The position numbers were made by a program, and so were the translations under genes. A DNA stretch of 17,211 nucleotides, from NCBI GenBank assembly GCA_005791855.1, contig SXUH01000215.1:1-17211 (forward strand), in the 5' to 3' direction. This DNA is from Bdellovibrionales bacterium. GTDB taxonomy: Bacteria > Bdellovibrionota > Bacteriovoracia > Bacteriovoracales > Bacteriovoracaceae. Within the stretch, counting starts at the first letter, position 1. Each line of letters begins with the position of its first letter. The notes below the pieces were generated by a model. It ran no database searches. It was given only the letters and a program-made list of their open reading frames with translations, and had not been told where the DNA came from. Shown here one piece after another: positions 1 through 6,692 of the stretch.

Positions 1-449
1 GGCCACAAACGATGGGGGACGTTCTCCCTTCCACTCAGGAACTTCCCCGGGTGCCGGCCTCCTCCGAGGAGCCCGCCGAAGCGCAGGATGGCGGCCCGGT
101 CGAAGTTTTCCCGGACCCAGCGTTCCTCTTCCTGGAGGATGGGAGAGGTCCCGGCGAGGACGGAGGTCGAGCTCACGAAGACGAGCTTCGCTCCTCTCCA
201 GGGCCAGAGCTTGAGCCACTCGAGCTGGCCTGTGAAGGGCGGGATGTTCAGCACGATCACGTCGCTTCCGAGGAGGTCCGCCGGCGGGAGGGCCGGGTGT
301 CCGAGGACCGCGGCGGAGATCCCGCGGAGCTCGAGCGCTGCCTTCTTCTCTTCCCGGGTAGTGGTTCCTCGGACCTCGTGGCCCCGTTTCTTGAGCTCGC
401 CGGCGAGGGGTTCGCCGTACCAACCGAGGCCGATCACGCTGACCTTCAT
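1..449 (-). CDS. YeeZ-like NAD(P)-binding SDR-type protein (C-terminus cut by window edge)
   Basis: The first 149 residues are visible; the 3' end lies beyond base 1. The N-terminus carries a Rossmann dinucleotide motif, GLGWYG, with glycines at 7, 9 and 12, followed by a basic strand-end (HEVRGTTTR) that suits NADP. Further on, VFVSSTSVLAG and LRFGGLLGGGRHPGKFLSG closely resemble the matching parts of E. coli YeeZ, an atypical extended short-chain dehydrogenase (family length about 270 residues) of unknown reaction. The ATG overlaps the stop of the upstream membrane glycosyltransferase gene (ATGA, 446-449) and has a GGAGG four bases before it, so it is the third, translationally coupled gene of a leftward unit. 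Placement after a glycosyltransferase hints at nucleotide-sugar or cofactor chemistry, but that is inference. The family call is firm, the function is not. Confidence 0.8.
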   Translation of the reverse strand, partial: MKVSVIGLGWYGEPLAGELKKRGHEVRGTTTREEKKAALELRGISAAVLGHPALPPADLLGSDVIVLNIPPFTGQLEWLKLWPWRGAKLVFVSSTSVLAGTSPILQEEERWVRENFDRAAILRFGGLLGGGRHPGKFLSGRENVPHRLW

Positions 450-2071
450 GAGTCCTCCATCAGGCGAGTCATCCGCTGGTAGAGGAACTCGATGTGCGGG
501 TAGTAGACGTTCTTCCTCAGGAGGGGTTCGTGCTTGGCCAGGAGGACGATCCCTTCCATGACGTTGTAGGCGTCGACCCAGCGGTCGTGCTTGAGGTAGG
601 CGTAGGCGAGGTTGTAGGCGATGGGAGCGTTCAGGGGGTTGCGCTCGAGGCTCGTCTCGTAGAAGGCGAACTCATCCTTGTACCAGTGGACCGCCCGCCA
701 GGTACCGAGGGAGAACAGGAGGAGGTAGACGCCGGGGACGACGGCGGCGAAGCGCCCCGGGATCCGCTCCCAGAGCTTGAGCCAGAAGCCGATGAGGGCC
801 GGGAGGACGAGGTAGAGGTGCTGGTCGCTGACCCAGGTGACGTTCATGAACGGGGCCGGGATGAGGCCCACGAACGGAAGGAGCAAAAGGTGGGCCGCCA
901 AGAGGAAGGAGAGGAGCGGGTCCCTCCAGAAGAATCCGACGAAGAGCACGAGGAAGGCCAGGTGGAAGACGTCCTGGAGCTGGAGCTGGTTGAAGTTCAG
1001 GCCCTTCACCGGTTCGGTCTGGGTCGGGAGGAGGCTATGCCAGAAGTAGTACCGGAGGGTCTGGGCCGTGAGGACCACGTTGATCTTGATCTTCTCAAAG
1101 GAAGGGATCTGGAGGCTGCTCACGAAGGCCGTGGGAGCGGGCACGGTCTCCACTGGCCCGGAGCCCTGGGGGCTCGCGGCGAGCTTCTGGGACTCCCGGG
1201 CGAGGTGGTAGAAGTAGCGGTAGACTCCGGGGAGGATGTCGGTGAAGAAGGTTCGCTCCGTCGGTTCTCTCCGGAAGACCAAGAGCTGGGAGATCCCACT
1301 CGGCGCCGGGGCCAGGGTTTCCTTCTTCGCCTCCGAGGGAACGTGGACCGCCACCGGAGCGTCTCCGGGCTCGGGGATTTCCTTGAACGTCGTCGACAGG
1401 GCCGCCATCTCCACGCCCTGCTGGGTCACCTCGCTGCTCAAGACCCGGTGGCCACTCCACGCGGCGATGAGGAAGAAGGGAAGGAGCAGGGCCTGCTTCT
1501 TGAAGCACCGGCTCCGGAAGCTCAGGGCGAGGAAGATGAGCGGAAGGGGGAGCGAGGCCGACTTGGAGGTCACGGAGAGGAAGAAGAAGACCCACGAGGC
1601 CGCGAGCCAGCGCGTGCCCCGCCGACCCTCGAGGTAGCAGAGGAGGGCCGCGAGGGCGAAGGTGAAGCACAGGAGGGTCTTGATCTGGATCATCCACGCC
1701 ACCGAGATCACGCAGGCCGGGTGGAGCAGGAAGAGGAGGAAGTAGAGGAAGGGGGACCGGAGGCGGAGCCGCTTCCCGAGGAGGTAGACGAGGTAGGAGT
1801 TCAGGAAGTGCAGGCAGAAGTTGAAGACGTGGTAGAAGGCGTACTGGTTCTTCCACAGGCCGAAGGCGAGCTTCTGCACGCTGATGGAGAAGGGCCAGCC
1901 GTAGCTCCGCCAGATGCTGAGGTAGGAGACGTCGGGCTTCATCGCCGGGTCGAAGAACCAGTAGGGCAGGTCGTCCCAGATGGGAAGGCCCCGCACGCTC
2001 GAAGAGTAAAGGAGGAAGGCGACGTTGAAGCTGATGACGAAGAGGAGGGCCCTAGGTAGCTTCTTGCTCAT
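446..2071 (-). CDS. TMTC-like GT-C membrane glycosyltransferase with C-terminal TPR
   Basis: A 541-residue multi-pass membrane protein. Helix 1 is at about 7-25 and is followed by an outside loop with W32-D33-D34, the place where GT-C enzymes carry their acidic catalytic pair. A helix-rich block follows (about 80-205), including LHPACVISVAWM near 116-127, which resembles the LHP..ESVAW stretch of TMTC/PMT-like proteins. A hydrophilic, Pro/Ala-rich stretch of about 120 residues (210-330) interrupts the membrane part. More helices follow at about 367-460, with SDQHLYLVLPALIGF matching the family's RYxYLP region. The end (460-541) holds the W.DE..FYE..LERNP motif and a TPR-like NLAYAYLKHDRWVDAY. 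GT-C enzymes use polyprenyl-phosphate sugars outside the cytoplasmic membrane. The gene overlaps the HprK-like gene by 20 bases and the YeeZ-like gene by 4. The acceptor is unknown; the family call is good. Confidence 0.75.
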   Translation of the reverse strand: MSKKLPRALLFVISFNVAFLLYSSSVRGLPIWDDLPYWFFDPAMKPDVSYLSIWRSYGWPFSISVQKLAFGLWKNQYAFYHVFNFCLHFLNSYLVYLLGKRLRLRSPFLYFLLFLLHPACVISVAWMIQIKTLLCFTFALAALLCYLEGRRGTRWLAASWVFFFLSVTSKSASLPLPLIFLALSFRSRCFKKQALLLPFFLIAAWSGHRVLSSEVTQQGVEMAALSTTFKEIPEPGDAPVAVHVPSEAKKETLAPAPSGISQLLVFRREPTERTFFTDILPGVYRYFYHLARESQKLAASPQGSGPVETVPAPTAFVSSLQIPSFEKIKINVVLTAQTLRYYFWHSLLPTQTEPVKGLNFNQLQLQDVFHLAFLVLFVGFFWRDPLLSFLLAAHLLLLPFVGLIPAPFMNVTWVSDQHLYLVLPALIGFWLKLWERIPGRFAAVVPGVYLLLFSLGTWRAVHWYKDEFAFYETSLERNPLNAPIAYNLAYAYLKHDRWVDAYNVMEGIVLLAKHEPLLRKNVYYPHIEFLYQRMTRLMEDS

Positions 2072-3059
2072 GCATCAGTTCCAGTAGGAGTTTAGAGTTC
2101 TGGGCCCGGTCCGGGCCCAGGTGGAAGTGGTAGCACTTAGCGTTCCTCGCGAGGTTGAAGGCGTAGATCGCTCGCACCACCCCGTGGTGGGCGAGCTTCG
2201 GAAGGTCCGTGAGATCGAACCGGAGGAACATCTCCAGGATCTGCGGAAGGCCGAAGCCCATGACCATGTGCTCGAGCAGCGGCCCCAGCATCTTCCATCT
2301 CTCCACCGGGAAGAGCGAAGAGCTACCGCTCGAGAGCCGGAACCCCGCGACGAGGATGAGCTTCTTGTCTTCGGGCTGCTGATCGATACGCTCCGGGATC
2401 GCCCCGAGGCTCGCGGTCCACTTCGGCGGGTAGTGGCGCCGTCGGAACTCGTGCCAGGTGAGGCGGGAGAGGGGACCTTCCTTCGGAGGAGTTTCCAGGC
2501 TGATCTTGGAAGGGAAGGGATGGATCCGCCCCCGCCGGTCACAGAGAGGCATGTCGTCGGAGATGATCTTGACGTCGGGATCCCGGAGCACGTTGGTGAG
2601 GAGCGTACTCTTGCCTCCCTTCGAGGGCAGCAGGACCACGGCGGAGGTTCGCTTAAGCGAGATCCCCAGACCATGCAGGCGGACCAGACCCGTGAGGTCA
2701 AGCATCTCTCCGAGGAGGGAGTGGACCGCGAGGAAGGCGAGCTCGAAGAGGCGGGCCCCGTCCGTGGAGTAGATCTCGACTCTCCTCCGGTGCTCATCCT
2801 GGATGGTCAATGCTTCACCGAAGTAGTCTAGATAGCGCTTCCTCCCCTGGCGATAGACGGTGCAATTCTCCAGAAGTTTCACCGCCAGCATCGGCGGGAC
2901 GGCGGGAGGGGGGGCAAGGAAGAGAGTGATCTCCGCCTGGGGCCTTGGGACCTCGGGGCCGATGAAAAAATGAAATTCCTCGCGGAGCTTTTGTAACAAC
3001 GCAGCTTCTGCGCATCTTACAAAAATGGTATGCTGATGGAAATTCAAATAAAGGTCCAA
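2052..3059 (-). CDS. HprK-related P-loop kinase-like protein
   Basis: About 335 residues if translation starts at the TTG at 3059, or 349 from an ATG at 3101. The TTG is preferred because a GAGGA lies four bases before it and because the ATG would overlap the divergent glycosyltransferase gene. The core matches the HPr kinase/phosphorylase fold: LHGLG (about 128-132), a beta strand with P-loop LPSKGGKST (about 144-152) and IISDDMPL (about 165-172), then a GRIHPFP segment. The first glycine of the Walker A consensus is a leucine here. Relatives that lack the PTS context act as kinases on peptides or of unknown target, and occur in RiPP and exosortase-linked clusters. No HPr, PqqD or precursor peptide gene is visible nearby. 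It is the first gene of the leftward unit with the GT-C and YeeZ-like genes. The fold is confident, the substrate unknown. Confidence 0.72.
   Translation of the reverse strand: MDLYLNFHQHTIFVRCAEAALLQKLREEFHFFIGPEVPRPQAEITLFLAPPPAVPPMLAVKLLENCTVYRQGRKRYLDYFGEALTIQDEHRRRVEIYSTDGARLFELAFLAVHSLLGEMLDLTGLVRLHGLGISLKRTSAVVLLPSKGGKSTLLTNVLRDPDVKIISDDMPLCDRRGRIHPFPSKISLETPPKEGPLSRLTWHEFRRRHYPPKWTASLGAIPERIDQQPEDKKLILVAGFRLSSGSSSLFPVERWKMLGPLLEHMVMGFGLPQILEMFLRFDLTDLPKLAHHGVVRAIYAFNLARNAKCYHFHLGPDRAQNSKLLLELMHEQEAT
2989..3024. repeat. Nested inverted repeat, possible operator
   Basis: TTTTGTAA (2989-2996) and TTACAAAA (3017-3024) are perfect inverted arms. Between them CGCAG (3000-3004) and CTGCG (3008-3012) pair around a CTT loop. 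The element sits inside the 5' part of the HprK-like gene and 45 bases before the proposed start of the divergent glycosyltransferase gene, where the promoter of that gene would be expected. There is no U-tract suited to a terminator in either direction beyond the A/T arms themselves. It could be a regulator binding site or a chance result of codon choice. Confidence 0.4.
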
Positions 3060-3071
3060 AGGATCCTCGTG
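3057..3071. promoter_or_regulatory. Head-to-head start codons sharing one Shine-Dalgarno palindrome
   Basis: The rightward GTG (3069-3071) has AAAGGA (3058-3063) five bases upstream. The leftward TTG (complement of 3057-3059) has GAGGA (complement of 3064-3068) four bases upstream. Both lie in AAAGGATCCTC, centred on the palindrome GGATCC, and only nine bases (3060-3068) separate the two start codons. This arrangement decided the starts chosen for both genes. It implies that each promoter lies inside the other gene and that the two mRNAs are complementary across their ribosome-binding sites. Confidence 0.5.
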
Positions 3072-4037
3072 GTTTCTATAAGTGTCATAATCATAACTCA
3101 TGGGAGAGAAGAACTCCTATCAAAATGTCTTGATTCACTCCGCCCCCCAGGCGCCCAGTGGCAGTTGCTCATCCTCGCCAACGGCAAGGAGCTCCCGCCC
3201 TTCATCCTCGAGAAGGCCGGGTCCCTCGGCGCGCGCCTGGACCTCCTGAGCTCCGAGGTGCTCCTCACTCCCGGGAAGGCGAGGAACCTCGCCCTCCGGA
3301 GTGCCGTGGGGGAGTGGGTCTTTTTCATCGACGACGACGCCTACGTGACGCCGGAGTACTGGCCCACGGTCCTGCCGGTTCTGGGAGACCCGAAGGTCGA
3401 CGTGCTCGGGGGCCCGGACTTCCCCGCCGAGGGGATGAGCGCCTTTTCCCTCTCCCTGGCCATCACCCTCTCCTCGCCCTTCTGCACGGGTGCGACGGTG
3501 GCCCGGCACAGGCCCTCCGGGACGAAGATGGTCCCGGCCACGGAGGAGAAGCTCACCTCGTGTAACCTCTGGGTGCGCCGGAGCTGCCTCGAGGAGGAGT
3601 TCTTCCCGGAGGACTACCTGCGGGCCGAGGAATCCTTCCTCTTGCAAAAGCTCAAGGCCCGCGGGGCGCGCATGTTCTACCACCCCCGGCTCCGCGTGGC
3701 CCACTTCCGTCGCCCGAGGTTCAGTGAGCTGTGGCGGCCAACCTTCTTCGCGGGGTACTACCGCGCGAGGCTCTCCCGGCAGAAGCTCCAGGAGAGCCAC
3801 GGCATGTTCTGGCTCCCGGCGCTCTTCGTCTTACTCCATCTCCTCTTCTTCATCGACGAGGCACTCTTCTGGAGCCTCGCCCGGCTCTACCTGGGGCTCG
3901 TGGTCTTCGCCAGCATGAACGTCGCGGCCCGCGCCCGCCGGTTCTGGCTCTTCCCGCTGGTGGCGTTCCTCCACTACTACATCGTCTTCGTCTACGGGCT
4001 GGGGTTCCTCGCCCAGAGGATCTGGCCATGGAAGTGA
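3069..4037 (+). CDS. Family 2 glycosyltransferase with C-terminal membrane helices
   Basis: 322 residues from the GTG at 3069, chosen for its AAAGGA and because the protein then begins directly with the family's first strand, VSISVIIITHGREELL. ATGs at 3030 and 3036 are in frame but lack a Shine-Dalgarno and would overlap the divergent gene. The GT-A fold is clear: nucleotide-binding strand at the N-terminus, PGKARNLAL (about 68-76), the metal-binding FFIDDDAYV with the DDD at about 88-90, and RAEESFLLQKLKARG near 185-199 in the position of the ED catalytic-base region. Three hydrophobic segments (about 249-265, 271-286, 292-315) anchor the C-terminus in the cytoplasmic membrane, as in polyprenyl- or lipid-linked glycosyltransferases. 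The 3' end overlaps the S26-like gene by 10 bases. Donor and acceptor cannot be read from sequence. Confidence 0.82.
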   Translation: MVSISVIIITHGREELLSKCLDSLRPPGAQWQLLILANGKELPPFILEKAGSLGARLDLLSSEVLLTPGKARNLALRSAVGEWVFFIDDDAYVTPEYWPTVLPVLGDPKVDVLGGPDFPAEGMSAFSLSLAITLSSPFCTGATVARHRPSGTKMVPATEEKLTSCNLWVRRSCLEEEFFPEDYLRAEESFLLQKLKARGARMFYHPRLRVAHFRRPRFSELWRPTFFAGYYRARLSRQKLQESHGMFWLPALFVLLHLLFFIDEALFWSLARLYLGLVVFASMNVAARARRFWLFPLVAFLHYYIVFVYGLGFLAQRIWPWK

Positions 4038-4369
4038 CCCGGGAAGCCTTCGAGAAGCTCAAGGCTTCGCCCTTCTTCAAGGGTAAGGTCGTCTCCGCAT
4101 CCATGGAGCCGGTGATCCGGACCGGAGAGGAGATCGTCGTGGACGTGGGGTGCAAGGAGCTCCGCCGCTTCGACATCGTCGTGGTCTACCTCGAGGGTAA
4201 GCTCGTCTGCCACTACCTGTGGGCGAAGAACCGCGTCGTCACCCCCGTCCTCCTCCAGACCCGGAACATGAAGGGGCAGAGGGATTTCCCGGTGGAGGAG
4301 AGCGCCTACCTCGGGAAGGTCGTCTCCCACCGGATCGGTTTCCTACGGCGCCTCCGGCTTCTGGTTTAG
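4028..4369 (+). CDS. Small S24/S26 signal-peptidase-like protein, no membrane anchor
   Basis: 113 residues. VVSASMEPVIRTGEEIVVD (about 21-39) matches the serine box of signal peptidase I (S-M-x-P...G-[DE]-x-[IV]), with Ser25 as the expected nucleophile. RFDIVVVYLEGKLVCHYL (about 47-64) matches the second box; it offers His62 where Sec11-type enzymes have the catalytic histidine, rather than the bacterial lysine. SAYLGKVVSHRIG near the end resembles the terminal S26 strand. There is no transmembrane helix or signal peptide, so it is probably cytosolic, unlike LepB. It overlaps the glycosyltransferase gene by 10 bases and is likely coupled to it. Similar short S24/S26 proteins are found beside HprK-like kinases in peptide-modification clusters, but whether this one cuts anything is unknown. 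Its 3' end overlaps the convergent gene by 27 bases. Confidence 0.68.
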   Translation: MEVTREAFEKLKASPFFKGKVVSASMEPVIRTGEEIVVDVGCKELRRFDIVVVYLEGKLVCHYLWAKNRVVTPVLLQTRNMKGQRDFPVEESAYLGKVVSHRIGFLRRLRLLV

Positions 4370-5296
4370 CTTCCCCCCGAGGAGGTTCTGGAAGACCTCG
4401 TCGAAGAGGAGGTCCGAGCCCGGGTTCGTCCGCGAGTAGTGGAGCAGCTCCACGAAGATCGACTCGGCGGCCGGGAGCGGGCAGACGTGGAGCCGGTGGT
4501 TCACGCTCAGGGAGAGGTCGAAGTAGGAATCGGCCGGAGCGGCCTTCAGGAAGTGGTGGACGCTCCCGCCCTTCGAAGCCACGTGGTAGTGGACGTAGTC
4601 GTCGGAGATGACGGCCCGGTTCGCGGTGAGGTCGAAGAGGACGGTGGAGTGGAAGTCGTTCTGGGAGACGAGGGTCTCCGTGTTGATGAACTCGAGCGCC
4701 CGGCCCGGGAGGAGGTCCTTCAGGAGACTCACCAGCTCGAAGGGGAAGACCGTTTCCTTCTCCTGGGCCTTGAAGGTCTGCTTCCGGACGGGGAGGAAGA
4801 CCTGGACGGCGGTTCCTTCCCGGAGGGACCTCAGGACCTCCAGGCGCTTGCGGAGTTCCTCGAGCGGGCCCATGTGGAGCACGAGGGGCATGCCGTAGAG
4901 GAGTACGGTCTTGGCCTCCCGGAGCTCGAGCTTCCGCGGCTGGGAGAGCTTCCAGACGGAGAAGTGCGACCGGAGGTTCGGCGGGACGAGGGGGACGAGG
5001 TCCGGGTGGATGAGGTAGTGGGGGCCCAGGGTCGCGAGCTTCTGGAAGTTCTTCACGACGAAGACCGCGAAGTTCAGGTAGCCGTCTCGCACGGTGACGG
5101 TCTTGCTGAACCGGAAGAGCTCCGTGCTGTAGAGGTTGAAGAGGAAGTAGGGATTGAGCTCGTGGAAGTACTCGTTTGTGAGCGGGTAGAGGTCCCAGTG
5201 GTAGGAGGGCCACTTGTCCCGTCTCACCAGGGAGTAGTGGCGGTTCTTGGTGAGGGTCTTGCCGTCTTCGAACTGGGCCTTAACTATTTCGTACAT
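4343..5296 (-). CDS. Unrecognised 317-residue protein in a glycosyltransferase operon
   Basis: No family is recognised. The protein has no signal peptide or membrane helix and reads as a mixed alpha/beta cytosolic protein, rich in aromatic residues at the N-terminus (several Y/F/W in the first 80). The middle has an extended strand pattern, KTVLLYGMPLVLHMG and TAVQVFLPVRKQT (about 125-175), and the second half has LEFINTETLVSQNDFHSTVLF followed by a conserved-looking ISDDYVHYHVAS. This layout is compatible with a divergent GT-B-like half, but no signature motif supports it. It overlaps the family 4 glycosyltransferase gene by 17 bases and must be co-transcribed with it, so a role in the same glycan step is likely. 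Codon use is like that of its neighbours. The coding call is firm from the long frame and the coupling; the function is open. Confidence 0.75.
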   Translation of the reverse strand: MYEIVKAQFEDGKTLTKNRHYSLVRRDKWPSYHWDLYPLTNEYFHELNPYFLFNLYSTELFRFSKTVTVRDGYLNFAVFVVKNFQKLATLGPHYLIHPDLVPLVPPNLRSHFSVWKLSQPRKLELREAKTVLLYGMPLVLHMGPLEELRKRLEVLRSLREGTAVQVFLPVRKQTFKAQEKETVFPFELVSLLKDLLPGRALEFINTETLVSQNDFHSTVLFDLTANRAVISDDYVHYHVASKGGSVHHFLKAAPADSYFDLSLSVNHRLHVCPLPAAESIFVELLHYSRTNPGSDLLFDEVFQNLLGGKLNQKPEAP

Positions 5297-6569
5297 AGGA
5301 AGAGTAGATCTCGCGGTAGAGGTTGGTGATTTCCCGGGACTGGTTCACGTAGAGCGTCGAGGTGAGCTTCGACTTGTAGGCGATCCGGTCCAGGAGCGGG
5401 CTGAACTTGGCGAAGGGAGCTTGCTTCTCCCGCAGGATCTCCTCGATCTTCCGGTGGGCCGCTTCGATGCCGTGTCTCTGGAGCGCCAGCTGGGAGATCT
5501 TCCTCCGGTCGAGCTTGGTCCCGGGATCCAGGTGGGACCGGAGGCAGCGGCGGGTATCGGCGAGGGAGATGACCTTCGAGCGCTTGCCGATCTTCACTCC
5601 CACGTAGCAGGTCGCCCCCGCAACCTGGGGCAGCTCGAACCCGGCGAGCCCTCCCCAGTCGGAGAGGATGCAGGGAAGGCCCGAGGCCTGGGCTTCGGCA
5701 ACGCTCATGCCGAAGTCTTCGTCGTTGTGCACGCTGAGGTTCACCAAGACGTCCGCCGCTTGGTAGACGGCCCGGAGCTCTTCATTGGGGACGTTGCCCA
5801 TGAAGTGGATGCGCTCGCGGACCTTCCCGGGGAGCTCCTGGTAGATCCGGTCGATCTTCCGGAAGTACTCTCCCTGGCTCTCCCAGATTCCGAGGAAGGG
5901 GTCACCGATGTTGTCGGAGTTGCCGTAAAGGAAGAGGTGGGCCGTCGGAATCTTCTGCTCGCCGAGGACGTCTGCGAAGGCCCGGATGAGGGAGTGGATC
6001 CTCTTCTGCCGGGTGAGCCGGCCGGTGAAGACGAAGGCCCTCTCCGAATCCTTGATCCCCCAGGCCTTCCGCTGCGGGGCCCGGTCCTTCGGGTCGAAGT
6101 GGAACTCCCGCGGGTCCACCGGGAAGGGACAGACTCGAGCGGAGTGCCCGGGGGCGAGCATCTTATCCAAGAGGATCTTCTGGCGAGGCGAAGCGACGAC
6201 GAAGTCCACCTGGCAGCCGAGGAGGAGGGGAGCGAGCTTCTCCCAGTCCTGGTAGTAGAGAGTGAAGTCTCCGAAGATGTGGAAGACGATCCGGGGCTTC
6301 GGGTTTTGCCCGTAGAGCTTGAAGAGCGTTTGCAGAAAGAGGAAGGGATGGGGCTTGTGGTCCAGGATCACGAGGAGGGCAGGCCTCTGCTTGAAGATTT
6401 CCTGGGCGGTCTGCGCGAGCTCCGTGGCCCCGCTCTCCTGTGAGTAGTTGTAGTTCAGGAGTTCGAAGTCCGGGTTCAGGTCCCAGGCCTTGTGGAGATT
6501 GAAGACGATTTTCTGGCAACTGATCCAGCTGGACTTTTTAAACGAGAAAACGCAGGCCACTTTTTGCAT
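5280..6569 (-). CDS. Family 4 glycosyltransferase (GT-B)
   Basis: 429 residues, full length for the family. The C-terminal donor-binding half is typical: a strand plus FTGRLTRQKRIHSLIRAF (about 181-198, with R184 and K189 in the phosphate-binding positions), HFMGNVPNEELRAVYQAADV (about 255-274), and the E-x7-E motif in NDEDFGMSVAEAQASGLP (E284 and E292). The N-terminal acceptor half is less conserved (VFHIFGDF, PFPVD). No membrane segment is seen, so it is cytosolic or peripheral and uses a nucleotide sugar. It is the first gene of a leftward unit with the unknown 317-residue protein. The ATG has no nearby Shine-Dalgarno; a GGAGG is 18 bases away, and a TTTAAT -10-like box ends five bases before the ATG, which suggests a leaderless mRNA. 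Confidence 0.88.
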   Translation of the reverse strand: MQKVACVFSFKKSSWISCQKIVFNLHKAWDLNPDFELLNYNYSQESGATELAQTAQEIFKQRPALLVILDHKPHPFLFLQTLFKLYGQNPKPRIVFHIFGDFTLYYQDWEKLAPLLLGCQVDFVVASPRQKILLDKMLAPGHSARVCPFPVDPREFHFDPKDRAPQRKAWGIKDSERAFVFTGRLTRQKRIHSLIRAFADVLGEQKIPTAHLFLYGNSDNIGDPFLGIWESQGEYFRKIDRIYQELPGKVRERIHFMGNVPNEELRAVYQAADVLVNLSVHNDEDFGMSVAEAQASGLPCILSDWGGLAGFELPQVAGATCYVGVKIGKRSKVISLADTRRCLRSHLDPGTKLDRRKISQLALQRHGIEAAHRKIEEILREKQAPFAKFSPLLDRIAYKSKLTSTLYVNQSREITNLYREIYSSYVRNS

Positions 6570-6574
6570 AGCCC

Positions 6575-6604
6575 ATTAAATCAGATACCTCCAAACTCCC
6601 GCAA
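6575..6604 (-). promoter_or_regulatory. Predicted promoter of the family 4 glycosyltransferase gene
   Basis: Read leftward, TTGCGG (complement of 6599-6604), an 18-base spacer and TTTAAT (complement of 6575-6580, 5/6 to TATAAT). Five bases separate the -10 box from the ATG at 6569, so transcription would begin at or next to the start codon. The -35 matches in 3 of 6 positions, so the -10 is the stronger evidence. Confidence 0.45.
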
Positions 6605-6643
6605 TCTTTAATTGCCGACCATGGGTGTCTATTTGTTGTATCC

Positions 6644-6672
6644 TTGGAAAAGTGCCGCTCTCCAGATAAAAT
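6644..6672 (+). promoter_or_regulatory. Predicted sigma70-type promoter of the coiled-coil/SRPBCC/tesA/ybbAP operon
   Basis: TTGGAA (6644-6649, 4/6) and TAAAAT (6667-6672, 5/6) are separated by exactly 17 bases. The expected start of transcription near 6679 leaves a short leader with AAAGGA (6682-6687) five bases before the ATG at 6693. It lies in an AT-rich gap between divergent genes. Confidence 0.6.
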
Positions 6673-6692
6673 GCAATCACCAAAGGAATCTT

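Noticed and set aside
494..2059. A 521-codon open frame on the + strand opposite the GT-C gene
   Set aside because: The translation is a Glu/Val/Gly-rich string without domain character, typical of the antisense frame of a high-GC gene. The opposing frame has clear membrane helices and a TPR.
2052..4369. A lasso-peptide or other complete RiPP cluster
   Set aside because: Only the HprK-like and S26-like proteins recall such clusters. No precursor peptide, asparagine-synthase-like cyclase, B2-type protease, PqqD or radical SAM gene is seen.
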